Shown here: piece after piece, positions 16,419 through 23,933 of the stretch | How positions within the stretch are numbered: position 1 is the stretch's first letter | How the letters are laid out: the number at the start of each line of letters is the position of its first letter | Origin: Aquitalea aquatica | GTDB lineage: Bacteria; Pseudomonadota; Gammaproteobacteria; Burkholderiales; Chromobacteriaceae | Direction: 5' to 3' | Length of the DNA: 34,254 bases | Assembly: GCF_013911085.1 (NCBI RefSeq) | Contig: NZ_JACERN010000011.1 | Span: forward strand, 1-34,254 | The notes under the pieces: generated by a model | What the model was told of the DNA's origin: nothing | Seen by the model: only the letters and a program-made list of their open reading frames with translations | Databases searched by the model: none | Program-made: the position numbers and the translations under genes

Positions 16419-16453
16419 ACGCCCTGACTTAGCGCAGGGCGTTTTGCATTTTC
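16419..16453 (+). terminator. rho-independent terminator of the isc operon
   Basis: An 8-bp stem (16419-16426 with 16435-16442, loop ACTTAGCG) is followed by TTTTGCATTTTCT, starting 21 bases after the iscX stop. Confidence 0.85.
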
Positions 16454-16568
16454 TCTTGCCCCGCCTCCCCGCCCTGCCACACTGGCTGCGTCTGACCGGC
16501 TGCTATAAGATGGTTCATCCCCCTACTCTGCCGCCGGTTCAAGGCGGTGTCGTCATGGAGCCTGAACC

Positions 16569-17213
16569 ATGTTTACCCTGATCATCGGCAACAAGAATCT
16601 GTCTTCCTGGTCGCTACGCCCCTGGCTGGTGCTGAAAATGCTGAACGAGCCCTTCGAGGAAAAGCGTATCGACCTCACCGCCAGCGACTGCAAGACACGC
16701 ATCCTCGCCTGCAACCCTGCCGGCAAGGTGCCGCTGCTGATCGACCAGCAGCTGCGCATCGGTGACAGCCTGGCCATCTGCGAATATCTGGCCGAATGTT
16801 TTCCCGCCGCCGGACTGTGGCCGGATGATGCTGCCACTCGCGCCATTGCCCGGGCCGTCGTGGCAGAAATGCACGCCGGCTTTGCCGCCCTGCGCAGCGA
16901 ACTGCCGATGAATGTCTGTGGCGACTTCCCGGCCGCCTCACCAAGTGCAGCCGCCCAAGCCGACATTGCCCGTATCAGCAGCCTGTGGGAAAGCCTGCGT
17001 CAACAACATCAAGGCAATGGCCCCTTCCTGTTTGGCCAATTCAGCATCGCCGATGCTTTTTTTGCGCCGGTGGTATGGCGTTTTCACAGCTACCACGTCG
17101 CCCTGGACGGGCAGGCCGCCGCCTATGCCGCCCACATGCGCCAGCTCCCCGCCATGCAGGAATGGCTGGCCGCAGCGCAGCGGGAAGAACAGGCGTCCGC
17201 CTCCAGCAAATAA
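16569..17213 (+). CDS. glutathione S-transferase family protein
   Basis: A 214-residue cytosolic GST-like protein. The N-terminal thioredoxin-fold domain (about 1-80) has NKNLSSWSLRPWL, with Ser12/Ser13 as possible glutathione-activating residues, the cis-proline motif GKVPLL and the glutathione-binding DSLAICEYLAE. The C-terminal all-helical domain (about 90-205) contains FLFGQFSIADAFFAPV, the N-capping box region. GGAG precedes the ATG by nine bases. It probably conjugates or reduces with glutathione; the substrate is unknown. A strong terminator follows. Confidence 0.9.
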   Translation: MFTLIIGNKNLSSWSLRPWLVLKMLNEPFEEKRIDLTASDCKTRILACNPAGKVPLLIDQQLRIGDSLAICEYLAECFPAAGLWPDDAATRAIARAVVAEMHAGFAALRSELPMNVCGDFPAASPSAAAQADIARISSLWESLRQQHQGNGPFLFGQFSIADAFFAPVVWRFHSYHVALDGQAAAYAAHMRQLPAMQEWLAAAQREEQASASSK

Positions 17214-17234
17214 ATACCGCAATCCTGATGGAAC

Positions 17235-17270
17235 AACGCGCCATAACTCATTAAAATGGCGCGTTTTTTT
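17235..17270 (+). terminator. rho-independent terminator after the GST gene
   Basis: A 10-bp stem (17235-17244 with 17256-17265, loop eleven bases) runs straight into TTTTTTT (17264-17270). It ends only 29 bases before the udk ATG. Confidence 0.9.
17252..17257 (+). promoter_or_regulatory. possible -10 element for udk inside the terminator
   Basis: TAAAAT (17252-17257) is five of six to TATAAT. A start at G17263 would place seven Ts directly in the initially transcribed region. No good -35 is visible, so the call is weak. Confidence 0.25.
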
Positions 17271-17299
17271 ATGCGTTATTGCGTCAAGAGGCTTACAGC

Positions 17300-17917
17300 A
17301 TGACTACCCCGTTCATTATCGGCGTTGCCGGCGGCAGCGGCAGCGGCAAGACCACGGTAACCGCCAAGGTGCTGGAAACCATCGGTCCCGACATGGCGGC
17401 CGTCATCGTGCAGGACTATTACTACCGGGATCAGGCCCACCTGACCTTCGAGCAGCGCCTCGCCACCAATTACGACCACCCGCATGCCTTCGACTGGCCC
17501 TTGCTGATCGAGCATATCGAAGAGCTGCTAGCCGGCCGGCCCATCGAGATGCCGGTCTACGATTTCACCCACCACACCCGTGCGACAGAAACCATTACGG
17601 TAAAACCCGCTCCAGTCATCGTCATCGAGGGGCTGTTTCCGCTATACGATGCCGCGCTGCGCGACATGATGTCGCTGAAGATTTTTGTGGATACCGACCC
17701 GGACGTGCGCTTCATCCGCCGTCTGCAACGCGATATCCGCGAACGCGGCCGCAGCGCCGACCATGTGATCGAACACTACCTGGCCACCGTGCGTCCCATG
17801 CACAACCAGTTCATCGAGCCGACCAAACGCTTTGCCGACGTGATACTGCCGCATGGTGCCAACGATCCGGCGGTGGACATCATTACCACCAAGGTCGCCA
17901 GCCTGATCAGCAACTGA
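17300..17917 (+). CDS. udk: uridine kinase
   Basis: A 205-residue P-loop kinase phosphorylating uridine and cytidine to UMP and CMP in pyrimidine salvage. Walker A is GGSGSGKT (11-18). Other family landmarks are QDYYYRD, NYDHPHAFDW, the PVYDFTHHTR substrate-binding loop, VIVIEGLFPLY (Walker B-like), and RDIRERGRS. The ATG at 17300 has AGAGG nine bases upstream; a TTG seven codons earlier is not supported. It follows the GST terminator so closely that its promoter must overlap the terminator or lie further upstream. Confidence 0.96.
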   Translation: MTTPFIIGVAGGSGSGKTTVTAKVLETIGPDMAAVIVQDYYYRDQAHLTFEQRLATNYDHPHAFDWPLLIEHIEELLAGRPIEMPVYDFTHHTRATETITVKPAPVIVIEGLFPLYDAALRDMMSLKIFVDTDPDVRFIRRLQRDIRERGRSADHVIEHYLATVRPMHNQFIEPTKRFADVILPHGANDPAVDIITTKVASLISN

Positions 17918-18213
17918 GGCAACTCAGCCTCCAGGCGGGCTACCACCACAGCCCGTCGCCATCTTTTCTCCCTCCCCCTTGCTGCAACTGCCGGCCAATA
18001 ACAGGCGGACAGCTGCGTCATTTCCGCGGCAGCCGCCGGCCTCTCGCCATGCGCAGCCAGCTCCCCACCCCAGCTACGACTCTTGCCTAGCCGCTCTTGA
18101 CTGGGAAATAGCCTCGTATTTCCACTGACTTAGCGGTTCCCGCTACCGCAGCCCGCTCCAGCACTGCCTACAAGCAGCTACCACCCCTGCCGTGAAGGGC
18201 GGCACGGTACATC

Positions 18214-18300
18214 CTTTAGGTCAGATGCCAGCAGAACAGACTTGCCGGAAAGTCAGCCCCGATTGTGTCGCAATAATGCCGCACTTAACCTGACCTAAAG
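18214..18300. repeat. perfect 11-base inverted repeat, 65 bases apart
   Basis: CTTTAGGTCAG at 18214-18224 and CTGACCTAAAG at 18290-18300 are exact reverse complements, with centres 76 bases apart. They could be paired operators for a looping regulator or the base of a long RNA stem. No U-run follows the second arm. Confidence 0.6.
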
Positions 18301-18321
18301 ACAGGTGTTTCCTGGCTTCTG

Positions 18322-18377
18322 TGAAATAAATTTTCAAAAATAGTGAATTTATTTACGTTTTTTGATAATTTTTTTCA
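18322..18377. promoter_or_regulatory. two TGA-N9-TCA operator-like dyads
   Basis: TGAAATAAATTTTCA (18322-18336) and TGATAATTTTTTTCA (18363-18377) are both 15 bases with TGA/TCA ends; the first resembles the 15-base HexR (RpiR-family) operator. They lie between the inverted repeat and the operon's first ribosome-binding site and are candidate sites for the RpiR-family regulator encoded in the operon. Confidence 0.4.
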
Positions 18378-18399
18378 AAACAATCATGAGGAGATGGCC

Positions 18400-19674
18400 A
18401 TGGTTCAACAGGAACACGCAGCGCAGACGCTGAACCGCGCGACCAAGGGGCTGGGTGCCAGCCCAGCATCCTGTACCCTGCAACAGGTAGCCGGACTAGG
18501 TTGGAACATTCTGCGCGAGGATGTCAGCCTGCCGGTGGCATTACTGCGCCAGAGCCGTATCGAACACAATCTGCAATGGATGCAGCAGTTCATGCAGCGC
18601 TACGGCGTAGAACTGGCCCCGCATGGCAAAACCACCATGAGCCCGGCGTTATTCCACATGCAGCTGGCGCATGGTGCCTGGGGTATCACCCTGGCCACCG
18701 CCCCGCAAGTGCATGCTGCCTATCTGCATGGTATCCGCCGCTTCCTGCTGGCCAACCAGCTGGTGGGCAAGGCCAATATGGCCATCATCTCGCGCCTGCA
18801 ACAGCAAGACCCCGACTTCAGCTTCTGCTGCATTGTCGACTCCGCCGCCAACGTTGATGCACTGGGCCGCTTCTTTGCCCAGAACGGGCAAACCTTGCGC
18901 ATTTTGCTGGAATACGGCGTGGAAGGCGGCCGTACCGGTGTGCGTTCACCGCAGCAGGAAGATGAAGTGCTGGCGGCGATTGCCCGCTGGCCACAATCGC
19001 TCAGCCTGATCGGAGTGGAAATCTACGAGGGCGTGCTGCAACAGGAAGAAGACATCCGGGCCTTCCTGCGCAGCGTGGTGGCCCGTACCCGCGAGCACGC
19101 CGCGCGCCGGCTGTTCCGTGAAGAGAAAATCCTGCTCAGCGGTGCCGGCTCGGCCTGGTACGACGTGGTGGCCGACGAGTTCTCCGGCCTCGACCTGGGC
19201 CAGCCACTGCAGGTGCTGCTGCGCCCCGGCTGCTATCTCACCCACGATGTCGGCATCTATCTGCATGCCGAACAGCGCATCCAGAGCAATAACCCGGTGG
19301 CCCGCGAAATGGGGCGCAGCCTGCAGCCGGCACTGCAATTGTGGGCTTATGTGCAATCGATCCCGGAAAGTGGCCGCGCCATCATTGCACTGGGCAAGCG
19401 CGATGCTGCTTTCGATGCCGGCCTGCCGCAAGTATCACTGCATTTCCGCCCTGGCAGCAGTACGACACCACAGCCGGCTCCGGCTGACTGGATCGTCAGC
19501 GCCATGATGGACCAGCACGCCTTCATGCGTATTCCGGCCGATGCCGACCTGCAGGTGGGCGACATGCTGGCCTTCGAGATATCCCATCCCTGCCTCACCT
19601 TCGACAAATGGCGTCAGCTGCTGCTGGTGGACGATGCCCTCAATGTCACCGGTGCGGTGGAAACCCTGTTTTAG
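18400..19674 (+). CDS. D-serine dehydratase-like (DSD1/D-threonine aldolase family) PLP enzyme, metal-dependent type
   Basis: A 424-residue fold-type III PLP enzyme: N-terminal alanine-racemase-like barrel with PLP lysine Lys77 (APHGKTTMSP) and a C-terminal D-serine-dehydratase-like beta domain. The zinc pair of the eukaryotic-type D-serine dehydratases, His-X-Cys, is present as His396 and Cys398 in SHPCLTFDKW. Family members eliminate water/ammonia from, or cleave, D-3-hydroxy-amino acids. It heads an operon with a GntP permease, N-acyl-D-amino-acid deacylase, RidA and KDG kinase, so D-glucosaminate is a possible substrate besides D-serine (inference). The ATG at 18400 is six bases from GAGGAG; an upstream frame extension is Asn/Phe-rich and excluded. 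Confidence 0.88.
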   Translation: MVQQEHAAQTLNRATKGLGASPASCTLQQVAGLGWNILREDVSLPVALLRQSRIEHNLQWMQQFMQRYGVELAPHGKTTMSPALFHMQLAHGAWGITLATAPQVHAAYLHGIRRFLLANQLVGKANMAIISRLQQQDPDFSFCCIVDSAANVDALGRFFAQNGQTLRILLEYGVEGGRTGVRSPQQEDEVLAAIARWPQSLSLIGVEIYEGVLQQEEDIRAFLRSVVARTREHAARRLFREEKILLSGAGSAWYDVVADEFSGLDLGQPLQVLLRPGCYLTHDVGIYLHAEQRIQSNNPVAREMGRSLQPALQLWAYVQSIPESGRAIIALGKRDAAFDAGLPQVSLHFRPGSSTTPQPAPADWIVSAMMDQHAFMRIPADADLQVGDMLAFEISHPCLTFDKWRQLLLVDDALNVTGAVETLF

Positions 19675-19693
19675 ACCAGAAGCACCACCAAGA

Positions 19694-19718
19694 CCGCCCC
19701 CGCAACGTACGGGGGCGG
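19694..19718 (+). other. GC-rich hairpin between the PLP enzyme and permease genes
   Basis: CCGCCCCCG (19694-19702) pairs perfectly with CGGGGGCGG (19710-19718), loop CAACGTA. There is no U-run, so it is probably a stability or processing element within the operon rather than a terminator. Confidence 0.55.
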
Positions 19719-19748
19719 CACCTCCCCCCTACTACAAGGAGAACCCAC

Positions 19749-21101
19749 ATGACCCCAGTCCTGGGCAGCCAGCTGTTGCTGTATGCCGCCATCGCCATTA
19801 TCGCGCTGGTGATTCTGATTGCACGTTATCGCATCAACCCCTTTATCGTCCTGACGGTGGTTTCCATCGGCCTGGCCCTGGCCGCACAGATGCCGGCCAA
19901 GGACATCATGGCCGCCTATGAAACTGGCGTGGGCAAAACACTGGGCCATATTGCGCTGGTGGTGGCATTGGGCACCATGCTGGGCAAGATGATGGCCGAA
20001 TCGGGCGGTGCCGAGCGCATTGCCCTGACGCTGATCGATAAGTTCGGCGAGAAGAACGCCCACTGGGCCATGGTATGCATCGCCTTTGTCTGCGGCCTGC
20101 CGCTGTTCTTCGAGGTGGGCTTCGTGCTGCTGATTCCGATTGCCTTTACCGTGGCCAAGCGCGCCGGGGTATCCATGCTGCTGGTCGGCCTGCCCATGGT
20201 GGCTGGCCTGTCGGTAGTACATGGACTGGTACCGCCGCATCCGGCTGCCATGCTGGCCGTGAGCGAATACGGTGCCCAGGTAGGCAAGACAGTGTTCTAC
20301 GCCATTATTGTCGGCGTGCCCACCGCCATCATCGCCGGGCCGCTATTTGCCAAATTCATCGCACCGCGCATTGATCTGCCAGCAGAAAACCCGATTGCCA
20401 GCCAGTTTACCGAGCGTGAAACCGGCAAGCGCGAACTGCCAAGCTTTGGCATCACCATCGCCACCATTTTGCTGCCGGTGTTCCTGATGTTGCTGGGTGG
20501 CTGGGCCAATGTATTGACCGACAAGGGCAGCGCCATGAACGGCCTGTTGCTGTTCATCGGCAACTCGGTCATCGCCCTGTTGATCGCCACTCTGGTCAGC
20601 TTCTGGACGCTGGGTATTGCCCGTGGCTTCAGCCGCGACAACATCCTCAAGTTCACCAACGAATGCCTGGCCCCCACGGCCGCCATTACCTTGCTGGTGG
20701 GCGCGGGTGGCGGTCTGAACCGCATCCTGATCGAAACCGGTGTCACCAAGGAAATCATTGCCCTGTCGGCAGAATTCCAGCTGTCACCCCTGCTGCTGGG
20801 CTGGTTACTGGCGGTGCTGATGCGGGTAGCGACCGGCTCGGCCACGGTTGCCATGACCACCGCCGCCGGCATTGTCGCCCCCATTGCCCTGGCCAGCGGC
20901 TATCCGCACCCGGAATTGCTGGTGCTGGCCACCGGTGCCGGCTCGCTGATTCTGTCGCACGTCAACGATGGCGGTTTCTGGCTGGTCAAGGAATACTTCA
21001 ACATGACCGTTATCCAGACCCTGAAAACCTGGACTGTTCTGGAAACCCTGATCTCCGTCGTCGCCTTCCTGCTGACCCTGGGCCTGGCCCAGCTGCTGTA
21101 A
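19749..21101 (+). CDS. GntP-family permease (gluconate/D-serine type)
   Basis: A 450-residue, very hydrophobic inner-membrane protein with about 12 to 14 predicted helices, of the gluconate:H+ symporter family (GntP, IdnT, DsdX). Family hallmarks include ALGTMLGKMMAESGGAERIA (about 74-93), GLPLFFEVGFV and ATGSATVAMTTAAGI in the C-terminal half, followed by GSLILSHVNDGGFWLVKEY. Sugar acids and D-serine are known substrates; sequence alone does not separate them. The start has AAGGAG seven bases upstream; upstream in-frame sequence overlaps the previous gene and is not membrane-like. Confidence 0.92.
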   Translation: MTPVLGSQLLLYAAIAIIALVILIARYRINPFIVLTVVSIGLALAAQMPAKDIMAAYETGVGKTLGHIALVVALGTMLGKMMAESGGAERIALTLIDKFGEKNAHWAMVCIAFVCGLPLFFEVGFVLLIPIAFTVAKRAGVSMLLVGLPMVAGLSVVHGLVPPHPAAMLAVSEYGAQVGKTVFYAIIVGVPTAIIAGPLFAKFIAPRIDLPAENPIASQFTERETGKRELPSFGITIATILLPVFLMLLGGWANVLTDKGSAMNGLLLFIGNSVIALLIATLVSFWTLGIARGFSRDNILKFTNECLAPTAAITLLVGAGGGLNRILIETGVTKEIIALSAEFQLSPLLLGWLLAVLMRVATGSATVAMTTAAGIVAPIALASGYPHPELLVLATGAGSLILSHVNDGGFWLVKEYFNMTVIQTLKTWTVLETLISVVAFLLTLGLAQLL

Positions 21102-21132
21102 GCGCACGACCGCACCTGAAGAAAGCCCTAGC

Positions 21133-21996
21133 GTGGACATCCTGTATCTGATTCGCAGTCGTCTGGACCAGCTCAGCCCAACCCAGCTGAAAGTCGCCGA
21201 AGCCATTCTGGACGACGTCCGTTTTGCCGCCTCAGCCGGCATCGAACAACTGGCAGCCAAGGCTGGAGTCAGCCCGGCAGCGATGTCACGCTTTGCCAAG
21301 GCCATGGACTGCGAGGACATCCGCACCCTGCGCATGCGGCTGGCACAGGCTGCCACGGTGGGGCAACGCTTTCTGGATGGCAGCCCGGCACCCGCCGAAC
21401 CAGCCAGCTTTTTCGGCAACATCGTCAGTGATATTGAAAAGACCCTGCGGCGCCACCTGGCCGGTTTTGATGAGCAGCAATTCAGCGCGGCCGTCGACCT
21501 GATCAGCCAGGCCGATCGCCTGGTGGCTTTTGGCATGGGCGGTGGCTCCACCGTATTTTCCGACGAGCTGCAATTCCGCCTGGTCAGGCTGGGACATATG
21601 CTGACGGCCTATCACGACCCGGTGTTGATGCGCATTACTGCGGCCACGCTGGGGCCACATGATCTGCTGATCGTGCTGTCCACCACCGGCATCACACCCG
21701 AACTGCTGGCGGCAGTGGACATCGCCCGAGGCTACGGTACCCGCCTGCTGGCGCTGACCCGGCCGGACAGCCCGCTGGCACGCCGTGCCGATGTGGTGCT
21801 GCCGGTATTCCTGGACGAAACCGACTTCATCTACAAACCCACAGCGGCCCGTTACGGCATGCTGCTGGCGGTAGACATCCTCGCCACCGAGCTGGCACTG
21901 CGCCAGCCGGAGCACAGCCAGGAGCTGCTGCGCCGCGTCAAGCTGGCACTGGACGACTACCGCCACGGCGAAGACCGATTGCCGCTTGGAGACTGA
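21133..21996 (+). CDS. MurR/RpiR-family transcriptional regulator
   Basis: A 287-residue regulator with an N-terminal RpiR helix-turn-helix (about 1-75; LAAKAGVSPAAMSRFAKAM is the HTH) and a C-terminal SIS phosphosugar-binding domain (about 120-255; VAFGMGGGSTVFSDELQFRL, LSTTGITPELLAAVDIARGYG). It starts at GTG with a poor GAAAG ribosome-binding site, 31 bases after the permease. SIS domains usually bind sugar phosphates, and HexR of this family responds to KDPG, which fits control by a product of the KdgK encoded two genes downstream. Target sites may be the dyads before the operon. Confidence 0.93.
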   Translation: MDILYLIRSRLDQLSPTQLKVAEAILDDVRFAASAGIEQLAAKAGVSPAAMSRFAKAMDCEDIRTLRMRLAQAATVGQRFLDGSPAPAEPASFFGNIVSDIEKTLRRHLAGFDEQQFSAAVDLISQADRLVAFGMGGGSTVFSDELQFRLVRLGHMLTAYHDPVLMRITAATLGPHDLLIVLSTTGITPELLAAVDIARGYGTRLLALTRPDSPLARRADVVLPVFLDETDFIYKPTAARYGMLLAVDILATELALRQPEHSQELLRRVKLALDDYRHGEDRLPLGD

Positions 21997-21999
21997 ACC

Positions 22000-23499
22000 A
22001 TGCACACCTACGACACCCTGATCCGCAGTGTCACCATAGTCGACGGCAGCGGCGCAGCAGCCTATGTCGCTGATGTCGGCATCCGCCAGCAGCGCATTGC
22101 CCTGCTTGGCGATGCCGGTGTGGCCACCGCCGAGCACACCATTGATGGCCAGGGCCTGACGCTGGCCCCCGGCTTTATCGATGTCCACACCCATGACGAC
22201 ACCATGGTAATCCGCCAGCCGCAGATGCTGCCCAAGCTCAGTCAGGGCGTCACCACGGTGATTGTCGGCAATTGCGGCATCAGTGCCTCGCCGGTCAGCC
22301 TGCAAGGCGAACCGCCCGACCCAATGAACCTGCTGGGGCCAAAGGATGCCTTCCGCTACCCGCGTTTTGCCGACTACCGCGCTGCAGTGGAACAGGCTGA
22401 ACCGGCGGTCAATGTGGCAGCGCTGGTGGGGCATACCGCCTTGCGCAGCAATCATCTGGACCGGCTGGATCGTACTGCCACGCCCACTGAAATCAGCGCC
22501 ATGCGCGCTCAACTGGCCGACAGCCTGCGTCATGGTGCGCTGGGGCTGAGCAGCGGGCTGGCCTATGCCTCAGCCTTCAGTGCCGACAGCAGCGAAGTGG
22601 AACAACTGGCGGCCGAGCTGAACAGCTGCGGCGGGATATACACCACTCATCTGCGCAGCGAATTCGAACCGGTGCTGGAAGCCATGGACGAAGCCTGGCG
22701 CGTAGGCCGCCATGCCAACAGCCCGGTCATCGTGTCGCACATGAAATGTGCCGGCAAAGGCAACTGGGGCCGCAGCCCACAGCTGCTGGCCTCGCTGGAA
22801 CAGGCGGCCAGCCGGCAACAAGTCGGCTGTGACTGCTACCCCTACTCGGCCAGTTCCTCCACGCTCGACCTGAAACAGGTGACCGCTGATTTTGAAATCT
22901 TCATCACCTGGTCCACCCCGCATCCGGAGATGGCCGGCCAGACCCTGCAGGCTATTGCCGAACAATGGCAGCTCCCTTTGCTGGATGCCGCCCGCAAATT
23001 GCAACCGGCCGGTGCGGTGTACCACGGCATGGAGCCGGCAGATGTGGAAAACATTCTGCGTCATCCGCTGACCATGGTCGGCTCGGATGGCCTGCCGGAA
23101 GACCCGCTGCCCCATCCACGACTGTGGGGGGCTTTTCCCCGCGTACTGGGCTACTACTGCCGCGAACGCCAGCTGTTCAGCCTGGAAACCGCAGTGCACA
23201 AGATGACCGGCCTGTCCGCCAGCCGTTTTGCCCTGGATGAGCGCGGCCTGATCCGCCCCGGCTACTGGGCCGATCTGGTGCTATTTGACGCCGCCACCAT
23301 CCAGGACACCGCCACCTTCCATGCACCGATCCAGGCAGCAACAGGAATCAGCGCAGTCTGGGTCAATGGCGTGCTCAGCTGGCAGGACAAGGCGGCCACT
23401 GGCGTGCGTGCCGGCCGCTTTCTGCCGCGTACCCGCGACATCCGCTGCAGCTTTCCCGCCTTTACCCCTCTGACATCAGACAAGGAAACCCGCTCATGA
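22000..23499 (+). CDS. N-acyl-D-amino-acid deacylase (D-aminoacylase family)
   Basis: A 499-residue amidohydrolase-superfamily enzyme. The metal and catalytic residues of D-aminoacylase are all present at family spacing: His63 and His65 (DVHTHDD), Cys92 (GNCGIS), His217 (YTTHLRSE), His247 (VSHMKC) and Asp363 (GSDG). ALGLSSGLAYASAF and a C-terminal RPGYWADLVLFD also fit. It removes the acyl group from N-acyl-D-amino acids; N-acetyl-D-glucosaminate would be chemically such a compound. GGAG lies eight bases before the ATG, only three bases after the regulator's stop, and the stop overlaps the next start by four bases. Confidence 0.95.
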   Translation: MHTYDTLIRSVTIVDGSGAAAYVADVGIRQQRIALLGDAGVATAEHTIDGQGLTLAPGFIDVHTHDDTMVIRQPQMLPKLSQGVTTVIVGNCGISASPVSLQGEPPDPMNLLGPKDAFRYPRFADYRAAVEQAEPAVNVAALVGHTALRSNHLDRLDRTATPTEISAMRAQLADSLRHGALGLSSGLAYASAFSADSSEVEQLAAELNSCGGIYTTHLRSEFEPVLEAMDEAWRVGRHANSPVIVSHMKCAGKGNWGRSPQLLASLEQAASRQQVGCDCYPYSASSSTLDLKQVTADFEIFITWSTPHPEMAGQTLQAIAEQWQLPLLDAARKLQPAGAVYHGMEPADVENILRHPLTMVGSDGLPEDPLPHPRLWGAFPRVLGYYCRERQLFSLETAVHKMTGLSASRFALDERGLIRPGYWADLVLFDAATIQDTATFHAPIQAATGISAVWVNGVLSWQDKAATGVRAGRFLPRTRDIRCSFPAFTPLTSDKETRS

Positions 23500-23882
23500 G
23501 CGATTTGAAACGATTTGGCATTGCCGGTGGTACCGGCGGCCAGCAAATGCCGTTTGCCCGTGCCGTACAGGCCGCCGATGGCTGGCTGTATGTCTCCGGC
23601 CAGACCCCGATGGTCAATGGCGAAGTGATTGAAGGTGGCATCGTCACCCAGTCGCACCAGTGCATCCAGAACGTGATGGCCATTCTGGAAGAAGCCGGCT
23701 ACGGCCCGGAACACGTGGTGCGCTGTGGCGTGTGGCTGGATGATACCCGCGACTTTGCCTCGTTCAACCGCGTGTTCCTGCAGTACTTTGGCGAGCACCC
23801 GCCCGCCCGCGCCTGCGTGCAATCCAGCATGGTGATCGACTGCAAGGTCGAAGTGGACTGCATCGCCTACAAAAAGCCCTAG
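23496..23882 (+). CDS. RidA/YjgF-family enamine/imine deaminase
   Basis: A 128-residue Rid-family protein. The carboxylate-binding arginine Arg105 (PPARACVQ) and Glu119 (KVEVDCIAY) are present, as in active RidA enzymes. It hydrolyses reactive 2-aminoacrylate-like enamines or imines released by PLP-dependent eliminations. It overlaps the deacylase stop by four bases (ATGA), with AAGGA upstream, so it is translationally coupled. Its presence with the PLP enzyme suggests that enzyme works by elimination rather than aldol cleavage (inference). Confidence 0.93.
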   Translation: MSDLKRFGIAGGTGGQQMPFARAVQAADGWLYVSGQTPMVNGEVIEGGIVTQSHQCIQNVMAILEEAGYGPEHVVRCGVWLDDTRDFASFNRVFLQYFGEHPPARACVQSSMVIDCKVEVDCIAYKKP

Positions 23883-23933
23883 TCCCTTGCCCCTCACCCG
23901 AGGGGCATACCCCGCACGGAGAAAAACCCAACC

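Larger units (their letters stand above)
17918..18399. other. 480-base intergenic region upstream of the catabolic operon
   Basis: No coding sequence is supportable here. The first 280 bases are GC-rich and C-heavy on the plus strand. From 18320 on the sequence becomes very AT-rich and carries two TGA-N9-TCA dyads. An 11-base inverted repeat lies at 18214-18224 and 18290-18300. It likely holds the operon promoter. Confidence 0.6.

Noticed and set aside
17271-17303. Ten-codon ORF ending in an ATGA overlap with the udk start, as a possible leader peptide
   Set aside because: It begins immediately after the terminator U-run with no ribosome-binding site and has no repeated regulatory codons.
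16912-18090. 392-codon plus-strand frame overlapping the GST and udk genes
   Set aside because: It is out of frame with both real genes, runs through a strong terminator, and is Arg/His/Pro-rich in the way frame-shifted GC-rich sequence is.
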